From 2-02-FULL-55-14 sp964581115 (lineage in GTDB: Bacteria; Bacteroidota; Ignavibacteria; UBA10030), in the NCBI GenBank assembly GCA_964581115.1, contig CAZOMY010000002.1, forward strand, positions 124,001 through 188,000: 64,000 nt of DNA, given 5' to 3'. A model generated the notes under the pieces. It did not search any database, was not told the origin of the DNA, and saw only the letters and a program-made list of their open reading frames with translations. This document shows, piece after piece, positions 50,959 through 59,322 of this stretch (its first letter is position 1; each line of letters starts with the position of its first letter). A program made the translations under genes and the position numbers.

Positions 50959-51588
50959 ATGCAACTTGAAGTCTACAAGACCGACGGTAAGCCGACCGGG
51001 GAGAAGGTGACCCTCGACCCGGGCGTGTTCGAGATCGAACCCAATGACCACGCCATCTACATGATGGTGAGGAGCACGATGGCGAACCAGCGTCAGGGCA
51101 CGCACAAAGTGAAGCCCCGAAACGAAGTGCGTGGTGGGGGCAAGAAGCCGTTCAAGCAGAAGAAGACCGGACAGGCGCGCCAGGGCACGTCGCGGTCGCC
51201 CCTGATGCCCGGCGGAGGCTCGATCTTCGGCCCCATGCCTCACGACTACGTCGTGAAGCTCACGGCCAAGATGAAGAAGCTTGCCCGGCGCTCGGCCCTC
51301 AGCTACAAGGCCAAGGACAACGCCATCGTCGTCGTCGAGGATTTCAGCTTCGACGCGCCGAAGACAAAGCAGGTGTCGGCCCTGCTGAAAGCGCTCTCGC
51401 TCACCGGCAAGAAGACGCTGCTCCTGACCAAAGCGATCGACCAGCCGCTCTATAAGTCCGGACGGAACATCCCCCGGCTCGAGATCAACGCCGCCGACAA
51501 GGCGTCGACCTACGATATTGTGAATCACCAGGTGCTGCTGATCCAGAAGAGCGCGGTTGACGTGCTCCAGCAGCCGCTGAAGAACTGA
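50959..51588 (+). CDS. rplD: 50S ribosomal protein uL4
   Basis: A 209-aa protein with the exit-tunnel loop KPRNEVRGGGKKPFKQKKTGQARQG-type segment (about 56-80) and the C-terminal globular domain. L4 represses the S10 operon in Enterobacteria; no matching leader is evident here. Confidence 0.97.
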   Translation: MQLEVYKTDGKPTGEKVTLDPGVFEIEPNDHAIYMMVRSTMANQRQGTHKVKPRNEVRGGGKKPFKQKKTGQARQGTSRSPLMPGGGSIFGPMPHDYVVKLTAKMKKLARRSALSYKAKDNAIVVVEDFSFDAPKTKQVSALLKALSLTGKKTLLLTKAIDQPLYKSGRNIPRLEINAADKASTYDIVNHQVLLIQKSAVDVLQQPLKN

Positions 51589-51596
51589 GGTCCATC

Positions 51597-51887
51597 ATGC
51601 CCGAGATCATCATCCGCCCGATCCTGACGGAGAAGGTGACCGCGTTGCAGGAGAAGCGTCAGTACGCATTCGAGGTCCCCGGCGGTGTCAACAAGATCGA
51701 GATCGGCAAGGCCGTCGCCAAGCGCTTCAAGGTGAAGGTCACGTCCGTCCGCACGATGTGGGTCCGGTCCAAGTCGAAGCAGCAGCTGACAAAGCGCGGC
51801 CGGTTCGATGGCCGCACGCGAGCCTGGAAGAAGGCCATCGTGACGCTGCACGAAGGGGACAAGATCGACCTCTTCACCAACGAGTAA
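51597..51887 (+). CDS. rplW: 50S ribosomal protein uL23
   Basis: A 96-aa tunnel-exit protein: IIIRPILTEKVTALQEKRQYAFEV and VNKIEIGKAVAKRFKVKV. It is the docking site for trigger factor and SRP. 8 nt after rplD. Confidence 0.97.
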   Translation: MPEIIIRPILTEKVTALQEKRQYAFEVPGGVNKIEIGKAVAKRFKVKVTSVRTMWVRSKSKQQLTKRGRFDGRTRAWKKAIVTLHEGDKIDLFTNE

Positions 51888-51902
51888 CCGAGGCGCATTC
51901 CC

Positions 51903-52736
51903 ATGGCCATTCGCAAGCTACGACCCCGGACACCCGCGACCCGTTTCTATTCCGTCGCCGCGTTCGATGAGGTCACGAAGACGACCCCCGAGAAGTCGCT
52001 ACTGTCGCCGCTGACGAAATCGGGCGGCCGCAACAACACGGGACGCATCACGTCGCGGCATCGGGGCGGCGGACACAAGCGTCAGTACCGGATCATCGAT
52101 TTCAAGCGCGACAAGCGCGGAGTCGGGGGGAAGGTGGCGGCGATCGAGTACGACCCCAACCGATCGTGCCGTATCGCGCTCATCCACTATCCCGACGGTG
52201 AGAAGCGCTACATGCTGGCGCCCGACGGACTGACGGTCGGGGCGACCGTCGAATCGGGCGAGAATGTCGAGATCAAGACGGGCAATGCGATGCCGCTCAA
52301 GAGCGTTCCCGTCGGTTCGTTCGTGCACAACGTGGAGTTGCGTCCCGGCAAGGGCGGCCAACTCGGCCGGAGCGCCGGAAACGCATTGCAGCTCATGGCC
52401 AAGGAGGGCGATTTCGCGACGCTGAAACTGCCGTCGGGGGAAGTGCGGAAGATCCGAGTCGACTGCTACGCGACGATGGGCACGGTGGGCAACACCGACC
52501 ATGAGAATATCAGCTACGGCAAGGCCGGTCGGTCCCGATGGCTGGGTATCCGTCCGCAAACGCGCGGAATGGCCATGAACCCCGTCGATCACCCGATGGG
52601 CGGCGGTGAAGGCAAGTCGAAGTCGGGCGGCGGCGGTCAGCATCCCGAGTCGCCGTGGGGCAAGTACGCCAAGGGTCTCAAGACACGGAAGAAGAAGAAC
52701 GTGTCCAACAAATACATCGTCAAGCGCCGGAAGTAA
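51903..52736 (+). CDS. rplB: 50S ribosomal protein uL2
   Basis: A 277-aa peptidyl-transferase-proximal protein: TKSGGRNNTGRITSRHRGGG, MNPVDHPMGGGEGKS (conserved His region) and a basic C-terminus. 15 nt after rplW. Confidence 0.98.
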   Translation: MAIRKLRPRTPATRFYSVAAFDEVTKTTPEKSLLSPLTKSGGRNNTGRITSRHRGGGHKRQYRIIDFKRDKRGVGGKVAAIEYDPNRSCRIALIHYPDGEKRYMLAPDGLTVGATVESGENVEIKTGNAMPLKSVPVGSFVHNVELRPGKGGQLGRSAGNALQLMAKEGDFATLKLPSGEVRKIRVDCYATMGTVGNTDHENISYGKAGRSRWLGIRPQTRGMAMNPVDHPMGGGEGKSKSGGGGQHPESPWGKYAKGLKTRKKKNVSNKYIVKRRK

Positions 52737-52741
52737 CCGCC

Positions 52742-53029
52742 ATGAGCCGTTCGATCAAGAAGGGCCCGTACGTCGACACGAAGCTGCAGGCGAAGGTCGA
52801 CGCGCTGAACAAGGTCAACCAGAAGAAGGTCGTCAAAACGTGGGCTCGGGACTGCACGATCATCCCGGAGTTCGTCGGCCACACGTTCGCCGTGCACAAC
52901 GGGAATAAATTCATCCCGGTCTACGTGCACGAGGCGATGGTGGGTCACAAGCTGGGTGAATTCGCTCCCACGCGCATCTTCCGCGCCCATCCGGGCGTGA
53001 AGAGCGAGAAGTCGACGTCGCCCGCTTGA
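52742..53029 (+). CDS. rpsS: 30S ribosomal protein uS19
   Basis: A 95-aa head protein: MSRSIKKGPYVDTKLQAKV start and HNGNKFIPVYVHEAMVGHKLGEF. The ATG at 52742 is 5 nt after the rplB stop. Confidence 0.98.
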   Translation: MSRSIKKGPYVDTKLQAKVDALNKVNQKKVVKTWARDCTIIPEFVGHTFAVHNGNKFIPVYVHEAMVGHKLGEFAPTRIFRAHPGVKSEKSTSPA

Positions 53030-53055
53030 GCCATTCGCGCACAACAAGGTCTGTC

Positions 53056-53514
53056 ATGGAAGCTCGCGCCATCAATCGATACATCGGAACCTCGCCGCGG
53101 AAGATGCGGCTGGTCATCGACCTCATCCGCGGCAAGGCCGTCGACGAGGCGCTGACCATCCTGCACTTCGCGCCGAAGCACGCCGCCAAAACCGCCGAGA
53201 AGGTGCTGCGGTCGGCGATCGCCAACATCCAGAACAAGGACCAGGGTGGGCGGGTCGACACGTCGACGCTGTTCGTCAAGGAGGCGTTTGTCGACGGCGG
53301 TGCCACGATGAAGCGGATCTCGCCGGCGCCGATGGGCCGCGCCTACCGCATTCGCAAGCGTTCGAACCACGTCACAATCGTCGTCGGACAACGCAAGGTG
53401 GCAGCCGCCGCGTCGCGTTCTGGTGGAAGGTCCACCGAACGTGCCAAAGTGGCCAAGCCTCGCGCGGTTGCGGCGAAGGCAGAAGCCGCTCCACCAGCGG
53501 CCGACACGAAGTAG
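53056..53514 (+). CDS. rplV: 50S ribosomal protein uL22 with basic C-terminal extension
   Basis: A 152-aa protein. The L22 core (about 1-112; MEARAINRYIGTSPRKMRLV, PMGRAYRIRKRSNHVTIVV) is followed by about 38 residues rich in Ala, Lys and Arg (RSTERAKVAKPRAVAAKAEA) not needed for the fold. The ATG at 53056 is chosen over upstream in-frame codons because it gives the standard N-terminus. Confidence 0.96.
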   Translation: MEARAINRYIGTSPRKMRLVIDLIRGKAVDEALTILHFAPKHAAKTAEKVLRSAIANIQNKDQGGRVDTSTLFVKEAFVDGGATMKRISPAPMGRAYRIRKRSNHVTIVVGQRKVAAAASRSGGRSTERAKVAKPRAVAAKAEAAPPAADTK

Positions 53515-53528
53515 TCACGGAGACCACA

Positions 53529-54191
53529 GTGGGCCAGAAAACCAACCCCAACGGCTTTCGTCTCGGCGTCGTCCGCGGCTGGGACGCGAACTGGTACGAT
53601 GAGAAGCACATGTCAGGCAAGTTGCAGGAGGACATCGTCGTCCGCAACTACATCAAGAACCGCCTGAAGAAGGCGGGCATCGCCCGGATCCAGATCGACC
53701 GGACTCCGAAGCGGGCCGTCATCACCATTCACACGTCGAGGCCCGGCATTGTCATCGGCAAAAGCGGCAAAGAAATCGCTCAGCTCGAAGAAGAGCTGAA
53801 GAAGGTCACCTCGAAAGAGGTGAAGATCCTCATCCACGAGATCAAGCGGCCGGAGCTCGAGGCGGCGCTGGTGGCGGATGCCATCGCGGGCCAGCTGGAG
53901 GGACGTATCTCGTTCCGACGCGCGATGAAACAGTCGCTGACGGCGGCCATGCGGATGGGCGCCGAGGGGATCAAGATCATGTGCGCCGGCCGTCTCGGCG
54001 GAGCGGAGATCGCTCGCACCGAACAGTACAAGGAAGGCCGCATTCCCCTGCAGACGCTGCGGGCCGACATCGACTACGCCGTTTCGACGGCTTACACGAT
54101 CTACGGAACGATCGGCGTGAAAGTGTGGATCTGCAAAGGCGAGATCCTCACGGGAATGCAGCAGGTTCAGCCAGCTCAGCAGCGCGGATAA
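53529..54191 (+). CDS. rpsC: 30S ribosomal protein uS3
   Basis: A 220-aa mRNA-entry protein: GQKTNPNGFRLGVVRGWDANWY, KH-domain RPGIVIGKSGKEI, and AEIARTEQYKEGRIPLQTLRA. GTG start at 53529, 14 nt after rplV. Confidence 0.98.
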   Translation: MGQKTNPNGFRLGVVRGWDANWYDEKHMSGKLQEDIVVRNYIKNRLKKAGIARIQIDRTPKRAVITIHTSRPGIVIGKSGKEIAQLEEELKKVTSKEVKILIHEIKRPELEAALVADAIAGQLEGRISFRRAMKQSLTAAMRMGAEGIKIMCAGRLGGAEIARTEQYKEGRIPLQTLRADIDYAVSTAYTIYGTIGVKVWICKGEILTGMQQVQPAQQRG

Positions 54192-54206
54192 GGAGTCGAG
54201 TCAGCC

Positions 54207-54623
54207 ATGTTGATGCCCAAGCGGGTCAAATTCCGCAAAGCCCAGCGCGGACGCCGTCGCGGCAAAGCGACGCGGGGCGCAACGATCGCCTTCGGCGATT
54301 ACGGCCTCAAAGCCATGGAAGCCGGGTGGATCACCCAGCGACAGATCGAAGCGTCGCGCGTAGCCCTCACCCGGATGATGAAGCGCGAAGGCAAGGTGTG
54401 GATCCGCATCTTCCCCGACAAGCCGGTCACGAAGAAGCCCGCCGAGACCCGTATGGGCTCGGGCAAGGGCATCCCGGAGTACTGGGTGGCGGTCATCAAG
54501 CCGGGTCGCGTACTGTTCGAGCTCGGCGGCATCAATCGTGAGACGGCCGCGGAGGCCATGAAGCTGGCGGCCCACAAGCTGCCGTTGAAGACGCGGTTCG
54601 TGTCCCGCGTGGACCTCGGATAA
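54207..54623 (+). CDS. rplP: 50S ribosomal protein uL16
   Basis: A 138-aa protein: MPKRVKFRKAQRGRRRG and RIFPDKPVTKKPAETRMGSGKG, the latter contacting tRNA in the A/P sites. AAGGAG precedes the ATG at 54207; an in-frame ATG at 54213 is an alternative. Confidence 0.97.
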   Translation: MLMPKRVKFRKAQRGRRRGKATRGATIAFGDYGLKAMEAGWITQRQIEASRVALTRMMKREGKVWIRIFPDKPVTKKPAETRMGSGKGIPEYWVAVIKPGRVLFELGGINRETAAEAMKLAAHKLPLKTRFVSRVDLG

Positions 54624-54635
54624 GGAAGGATGCCC

Positions 54636-54842
54636 ATGAAAGCCCATGAACTCCGGCAGCTCTCGGATGACGAGCTCCGGAAGCGGATCGCGGAAGAGGA
54701 GCAGGGGTTGGCGAACCTGCGCTTCCAGAAGGTGCTCGGTCAACTGGAAAAGCCGCACCGGATCAGCGCCGCGCGTAAAGACATCGCCCGGATGCAGTCG
54801 ATCCTCCGGGAACGCACCATGACGACGAAGAAGCCGCAATGA
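54636..54842 (+). CDS. rpmC: 50S ribosomal protein uL29
   Basis: A 68-aa two-helix protein: MKAHELRQLSDDELRKRIAEEE and LRFQKVLGQLEKPHRI. The ATG at 54636 is preferred over 54630 because GGAAGG would be too close to the latter. Its stop overlaps the rpsQ start (ATGA). Confidence 0.96.
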   Translation: MKAHELRQLSDDELRKRIAEEEQGLANLRFQKVLGQLEKPHRISAARKDIARMQSILRERTMTTKKPQ

Positions 54843-55120
54843 CGACGAACGCACCCCGCACGCCATCGGTCCGGCCGCGACGGAAGACGCGCACCGGCAA
54901 GGTCATTTCGAACAAGATGACCAAGAGCATCGTGGTGGCCATCGAAGGCCAGAAGGCGCACCCGCTCTACAAGAAATACTTCCGCGTCACGACGACCCTC
55001 ATGGCGCACGACGAGCAGCAGCAGGCCAAGGTCGGCGACGTAGTGAAGGTCATGGAAACGCGGCCGCTGAGCAAGCGGAAGCGGTGGCGGCTCGTCGAGA
55101 TCGTCGAGAAGGCCAAGTGA
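54839..55120 (+). CDS. rpsQ: 30S ribosomal protein uS17
   Basis: A 93-aa OB-fold protein: RKTRTGKVISNKMTKSIVVAIE, KVGDVVKVMETRPLSKRKRWRLV. Overlaps rpmC by 4 nt, implying coupled translation. Confidence 0.97.
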   Translation: MTTNAPRTPSVRPRRKTRTGKVISNKMTKSIVVAIEGQKAHPLYKKYFRVTTTLMAHDEQQQAKVGDVVKVMETRPLSKRKRWRLVEIVEKAK

Positions 55121-55145
55121 TCGCTGCAGTCCGACAGGTGAACGC

Positions 55146-55514
55146 ATGATCCAGGAAGAGACCAATCTGACGGTCGCCGACAATTCGGGTGCGAAGAAGA
55201 TCCGTTGCATCCGCATCCTCGGCGGCCACGACAAACGCTACGCGAGCCTTGGCGACCTCATCGTCGTTTCGGTGAAGGCCGCCATTCCGGGCGCACCCGT
55301 CAAGAAGGGGGAGGTGTCCCGTGCTGTTGTCGTCCGAACCACGAAGGAGGTGCGCCGCAAGGACGGCTCCTACATCCGGTTCGATGAGAACGCGGCGGTC
55401 CTGTTGAATGCGCAGGGCGAGCCCCGCGGCACCCGCATCTTCGGGCCCGTGGCGCGCGAGCTTCGCGAGCGCCAGTATATGAAGATCATCTCGCTCGCCC
55501 CGGAGGTGCTCTGA
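55146..55514 (+). CDS. rplN: 50S ribosomal protein uL14
   Basis: A 122-aa protein: MIQEETNLTVADNSGAKKI start and VVRTTKEVRRKDGSYIRFDENA, ending MKIISLAPEVL. First gene of the classical spc set. Confidence 0.98.
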   Translation: MIQEETNLTVADNSGAKKIRCIRILGGHDKRYASLGDLIVVSVKAAIPGAPVKKGEVSRAVVVRTTKEVRRKDGSYIRFDENAAVLLNAQGEPRGTRIFGPVARELRERQYMKIISLAPEVL

Positions 55515-55516
55515 TC

Positions 55517-55852
55517 ATGAGCGTACGGAGTCATATCAAGAAGAACGACCAGGTCGTCGTCATCTCAGGCAACTTCAAGGGGAAGAAGGGGAAGGTCCTT
55601 AAGGTGTTCCCCGAGACCGGCCGGGTCATTATCGAAGGCGTCAACGTGCGCAAGCGGCACTCCCGCCCGACGCAGAAGAATCCGCAGGGCGGCATCGTGC
55701 AGAAGGAAGTGCCCATTCACGGGTCGAATGTGATGGTCATCGACCCGAAGAGCGGCGAGCCCACGCGCACCGGACGGGCGCACGTGCGCGACGCGTCGAG
55801 CGGCAAGCGGAAGACGATGCGCGTCAGCCGGGCGACCGGGGAAATGTTCTAA
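55517..55852 (+). CDS. rplX: 50S ribosomal protein uL24
   Basis: A 111-aa KOW protein: KKNDQVVVISGNFKGKKGKV and IIEGVNVRKRHSRPTQKNPQ. It initiates 50S assembly. 2 nt after rplN. Confidence 0.98.
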   Translation: MSVRSHIKKNDQVVVISGNFKGKKGKVLKVFPETGRVIIEGVNVRKRHSRPTQKNPQGGIVQKEVPIHGSNVMVIDPKSGEPTRTGRAHVRDASSGKRKTMRVSRATGEMF

Positions 55853-55861
55853 GGATAGGTC

Positions 55862-56527
55862 ATGGCGAAGGAACCGCAGCAACCGAAGAAAGAGAAGCCC
55901 GCGAAGGGCGAGCCCAAAGCCGCGAAGGTCGAGGCCGGCCACCAGGAGAAGGGGGGCATACCCCGCCTCCAGACTCGGTATCAGCAGGAAGTGGTCCCGG
56001 CCCTCATGAAGCGGTTCAACTACAAGAACCGGATGATGGTGCCGAAGGTCGAGAAGATCGCGATCAACATGGGTGTCGGGCAGGCGACGCAGGACCCGAA
56101 GCTCCTCGAGGTCGCGGTGCGCGAGCTCGAGCAGATCACGGGCCAGAAGGTCGTGATCACGAAGGCGAAGAAGGCGATCTCGAACTTCAAGCTCCGAGAA
56201 GGGCTTTCGATCGGCTGTCGCGTGACGCTGCGCCGCGAGAAGATGTACGAGTTCCTCGACCGGTTCATCGCGGTTGCTCTCCCCCGCGTCCGCGATTTCC
56301 GCGGCGTGCCCGACAAGTCGTTCGATGGGCACGGCAACTACACCATCGGGGTGAAGGAGCAGATCATCTTCCCCGAGATCGACGTCGACAAGGTGACACG
56401 CATCACGGGCATGGATATCACGATCGTGACATCCGCAAAGACCGACGTCGAAGCGTACGAGCTGTTGAAGGCGCTCGGAATGCCCTTCGTGAAGCGCGAA
56501 GAGATCGTCACCACGAACGCTGCGTAA
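55862..56527 (+). CDS. rplE: 50S ribosomal protein uL5 with N-terminal extension
   Basis: A 221-aa 5S rRNA-binding protein. The usual L5 core starts near RLQTRYQQEVVPALMKRF (about 37); the first 35 residues (KEPQQPKKEKPAKGEPKAAK) are a Lys/Pro/Glu-rich low-complexity extension. Signatures KITGMDITIVTSAKTDVEAYELL and VRDFRGVPDKSFDG are present. The ATG at 55862 is well placed 9 nt after rplX. Confidence 0.97.
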   Translation: MAKEPQQPKKEKPAKGEPKAAKVEAGHQEKGGIPRLQTRYQQEVVPALMKRFNYKNRMMVPKVEKIAINMGVGQATQDPKLLEVAVRELEQITGQKVVITKAKKAISNFKLREGLSIGCRVTLRREKMYEFLDRFIAVALPRVRDFRGVPDKSFDGHGNYTIGVKEQIIFPEIDVDKVTRITGMDITIVTSAKTDVEAYELLKALGMPFVKREEIVTTNAA

Positions 56528-56544
56528 TCGAAAGGAACGCGAGA

Positions 56545-56730
56545 GTGGCTCGTTTAGCAATGATCGTCAAGGCGAAGCGGACGCCCAAGTACAAGGTCCG
56601 CCAGCACAACCGGTGCAGCCAGTGTGGTCGGCCGCGCGCTTTCTACCGCAAGTTCGGCTTGTGCCGTCTCTGCTTCCGCAAACTGGCGCTCGAGGGGAAG
56701 ATCCCCGGCGTCCGCAAGGCGTCCTGGTAG
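56545..56730 (+). CDS. rpsN: 30S ribosomal protein uS14, zinc-binding short form
   Basis: A 61-aa S14 type Z: two CxxC pairs in RCSQCGRPRAFYRKFGLCRLC and the end GKIPGVRKASW. GTG start at 56545. No zinc-free long form is present in the window. Confidence 0.97.
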   Translation: MARLAMIVKAKRTPKYKVRQHNRCSQCGRPRAFYRKFGLCRLCFRKLALEGKIPGVRKASW

Positions 56731-56756
56731 TTCACGTCGAATCTGAAGGCTTTCAC

Positions 56757-57152
56757 ATGGCAACGGTAGACCCGATCAGCGATCTGTTGACCCGCATCCG
56801 CAACGCGCACAAGGCGAAGCACCGCCGGGTGGACGTGCCCGCCTCGAAGTTGAAGGCGGCCATCGCCCAGGTGCTGCTCGACCAGAAGTTCATCGCCAAC
56901 TACACGGTCCTCGAAGACAAGAAGCAGGGGATCCTGCGCATCAATTTGAAGTATCACGACGGCCGGCCGGTCATCATGGGATTGCGTCGTGTCAGCAAGC
57001 CGGGCATCCGGGTCTATCGCGGGTCGGAGCAGATGCCCCGCGTCCAGGGCGGCCTCGGCATCGCCGTCGTGTCGACCTCGCGCGGCATCATGACCGGCGC
57101 ACAGGCGAAGAAGCAGAACGTGGGGGGCGAAGTGCTCGCCTACGTTTGGTAA
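56757..57152 (+). CDS. rpsH: 30S ribosomal protein uS8
   Basis: A 131-aa protein: MATVDPISDLLTRIRNAHKAKH, RVSKPGIRVY and the end VGGEVLAYVW. S8 is the usual repressor of the spc operon. Confidence 0.98.
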   Translation: MATVDPISDLLTRIRNAHKAKHRRVDVPASKLKAAIAQVLLDQKFIANYTVLEDKKQGILRINLKYHDGRPVIMGLRRVSKPGIRVYRGSEQMPRVQGGLGIAVVSTSRGIMTGAQAKKQNVGGEVLAYVW

Positions 57153-57179
57153 TCGAACCGCGGAACTGAGGAGAATCCC

Positions 57180-57728
57180 GTGTCGCGTATCGGCAAGAAG
57201 ATCATCGAGCTTCCCAAGGGCGTCAGCGTGTCCGTCGACGGATCGAACGTCACGGTAAGAGGCCCGAAGGGCGAGTTGAAGGCGCGCGTGCACCCGGCCC
57301 TCTCGGTCGTCGTCGAAGGCCAGACGGTGAGCGTGAAGCGTTCGACGGACGAGAAATTCCACCGCGCGCTCCATGGATTGTGGCGTGCCAACATCCAGAA
57401 CATGGTCGTCGGCGTCTCGGCTGGCTACGAGCGCAAACTCGAGATCGTCGGCGTCGGCTACCGGGCTGAAATGAAGGGAAAGAAGCTCAACCTGCAGGTG
57501 GGCTACAGCCACCCCATTCTGTTCGGGCCCCCGGAAGGGATCAAGGTCGAGGCGCCGTCGCAGACGACCGTTACAGTCAGCGGCATCGACAAACAGCTCG
57601 TCGGCTTGACGGCGGCGAAGATCCGGTCGTTCCGGCCCCCCGAGCCGTACAAGGGCAAGGGGATCAAATACGAAGGTGAGGCGATCCGTCGCAAAGCCGG
57701 CAAGGCCGCAGCGACCGGCGCCAAGTAA
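57180..57728 (+). CDS. rplF: 50S ribosomal protein uL6
   Basis: A 182-aa protein: SRIGKKIIELPKGVSVSVDG and PEPYKGKGIKYEGEAIRRKAGK. GTG start at 57180 with GAGGAGAATCCC upstream. Confidence 0.98.
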   Translation: MSRIGKKIIELPKGVSVSVDGSNVTVRGPKGELKARVHPALSVVVEGQTVSVKRSTDEKFHRALHGLWRANIQNMVVGVSAGYERKLEIVGVGYRAEMKGKKLNLQVGYSHPILFGPPEGIKVEAPSQTTVTVSGIDKQLVGLTAAKIRSFRPPEPYKGKGIKYEGEAIRRKAGKAAATGAK

Positions 57729-57739
57729 GCGAGACGATC

Positions 57740-58108
57740 ATGAGCACGACGAACGCACAACAGCGGCGGGCCAAGAAGCAGGTCCGCATCCGCAAGCGGG
57801 TGGTAGGGACGGCGTCCCGCCCCCGTCTGGCCGTGTTTCGCAGCGGACGGCACGGATACGCACAGATCATCGACGATTCCACGGGCACCACGCTCGTCGC
57901 GGCGTCGACCCTGTCGAAGGACGTGCGCGCCGAATTGACGGCGATCAAGAATCCTATCGCGCGCTACAAACAGCTCGGCCTCATCACGGCCAAGAAGGCG
58001 CTCGAGAAGAACATTACCACAGTGGTGTTCGACCGGAGCGGCTACCTGTACCATGGGCGCGTCAAGGCCCTGGCCGAGGGAGCGCGCGAAGGCGGACTGA
58101 AATTCTGA
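57740..58108 (+). CDS. rplR: 50S ribosomal protein uL18
   Basis: A 122-aa 5S rRNA-binding protein: RKRVVGTASRPRLAVFRSGRHGYAQIIDD-type core and FDRSGYLYHGRVKALAEGAREGGL end. Confidence 0.98.
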   Translation: MSTTNAQQRRAKKQVRIRKRVVGTASRPRLAVFRSGRHGYAQIIDDSTGTTLVAASTLSKDVRAELTAIKNPIARYKQLGLITAKKALEKNITTVVFDRSGYLYHGRVKALAEGAREGGLKF

Positions 58109-58124
58109 CGCAGGGACCCTACGC

Positions 58125-58631
58125 ATGGCCAAGATCAAGGCAGGTGAACTCGAACTGAAGGACCGCCTCGTTCACGTGAACCGCGTGGCGAAGGTGGTGA
58201 AGGGCGGACGTCGCTTCAGCTTCAGCGCGCTCGTCGTCGTCGGCGACGGCAACGGCCACGTCGGCATCGGGCTGGGCAAGGCGAACGAAGTCGCCGATGC
58301 CATCGCGAAGGGCGTCGAAGATGCGAAGAAAGTGGTCTACACCGTCCCGATCGTCAAGGGTACGATCCCTCACGACGTGATCGGCAAGTTCGGCGCCGGC
58401 AAAGTGCTGCTTCGTCCGGCCTCGCCCGGAACGGGACTCATCGCCGGCGGCGGAGTGCGCGCGGTGCTTGAGTCGGCGGGCGTCAAGGACGTGCTGACCA
58501 AGCAGATGGGCTCGGCGAACCCCCATAACGTGGTGAAGGCCACGCTGAAGGCCCTGTTGAGCCTGACCGACGCCAAGGCGGCGGCTTCACGCCGGGGCGT
58601 GAGCGTTCAGGAATTGTTCCAGATGAACTGA
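58125..58631 (+). CDS. rpsE: 30S ribosomal protein uS5
   Basis: A 168-aa protein: RVAKVVKGGRRFSFSALVVVGD, GIGLGKANEVADAIAKG and SPGTGLIAGGGVRAVLE. Confidence 0.98.
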   Translation: MAKIKAGELELKDRLVHVNRVAKVVKGGRRFSFSALVVVGDGNGHVGIGLGKANEVADAIAKGVEDAKKVVYTVPIVKGTIPHDVIGKFGAGKVLLRPASPGTGLIAGGGVRAVLESAGVKDVLTKQMGSANPHNVVKATLKALLSLTDAKAAASRRGVSVQELFQMN

Positions 58632-58642
58632 GCGAGAGCGTC

Positions 58643-58837
58643 ATGGCGCCACTGAAGAAGATCCGGATCACCCAACATCGGAGTATCATCGACGAGCTCG
58701 AGAGGACGAAGCGCACGATCAAGGCGCTCGGGCTCGGCCGTCCGCGGTACTCCGTCGTCAAGACCGATACCCCCCAGGTCCGCGGCATGATCAACGTCGT
58801 GCGGCACCTGGTGACCGTCGAAGAGGTGAAGGAATGA
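58643..58837 (+). CDS. rpmD: 50S ribosomal protein uL30
   Basis: A 64-aa protein: LKKIRITQHRSIIDELERTKRTIKALGLGR pattern and RGMINVVRHLVTVEEV. Its stop overlaps the rplO start by 4 nt. Confidence 0.96.
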   Translation: MAPLKKIRITQHRSIIDELERTKRTIKALGLGRPRYSVVKTDTPQVRGMINVVRHLVTVEEVKE

Positions 58838-59322
58838 CTCGATCGATCCTGGCCAATCTCCGGCCGGCAAAGAATTCCCGCAAGAAGGTGAAGCGCATCG
58901 GCCGCGGGCAGGGCTCGGGCCACGGCGGCACGGCGACGAAGGGCCACAAGGGCGCCAAGGCGCGCTCGGGCCACAAGTTCAAGATCTGGTTCGAGGGCGG
59001 ACAGATGCCCCTCACGCGGCGCGTGCCGAAACACGGCTTTACGTCGCCGCATCGCGTCGAGGCACAGGTGGTCAACGTCGGTCAGATCGCGGACCTCATC
59101 GAGCGGAAGAGGATCAGCGGCGCAGTGACCCCGGCCTCGCTGTATGAGGCGGGCGCCATTCGGAAGAAGGCGGTGCCGGTGAAGATCCTGGCAGACGGAA
59201 ACCTGAACACGAAGGTCGACGTTACGGCGCATGCGGTGAGCAAGGCGGCCCGGACGAAGATCGAAGCGGCCGGCGGCACGGTGACCGTGCTCGCGGCGGC
59301 CACAGCTCCGGCGAACGCATGA
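58834..59322 (+). CDS. rplO: 50S ribosomal protein uL15
   Basis: A 162-aa protein: RIGRGQGSGHGGTATKGHKGAKARSG-like glycine-rich N-terminus, FEGGQMPLTRRVPKHGF, and a C-terminal domain ending with an Ala-rich tail. Overlaps rpmD and secY by 4 nt at each end. Confidence 0.97.
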   Translation: MTRSILANLRPAKNSRKKVKRIGRGQGSGHGGTATKGHKGAKARSGHKFKIWFEGGQMPLTRRVPKHGFTSPHRVEAQVVNVGQIADLIERKRISGAVTPASLYEAGAIRKKAVPVKILADGNLNTKVDVTAHAVSKAARTKIEAAGGTVTVLAAATAPANA

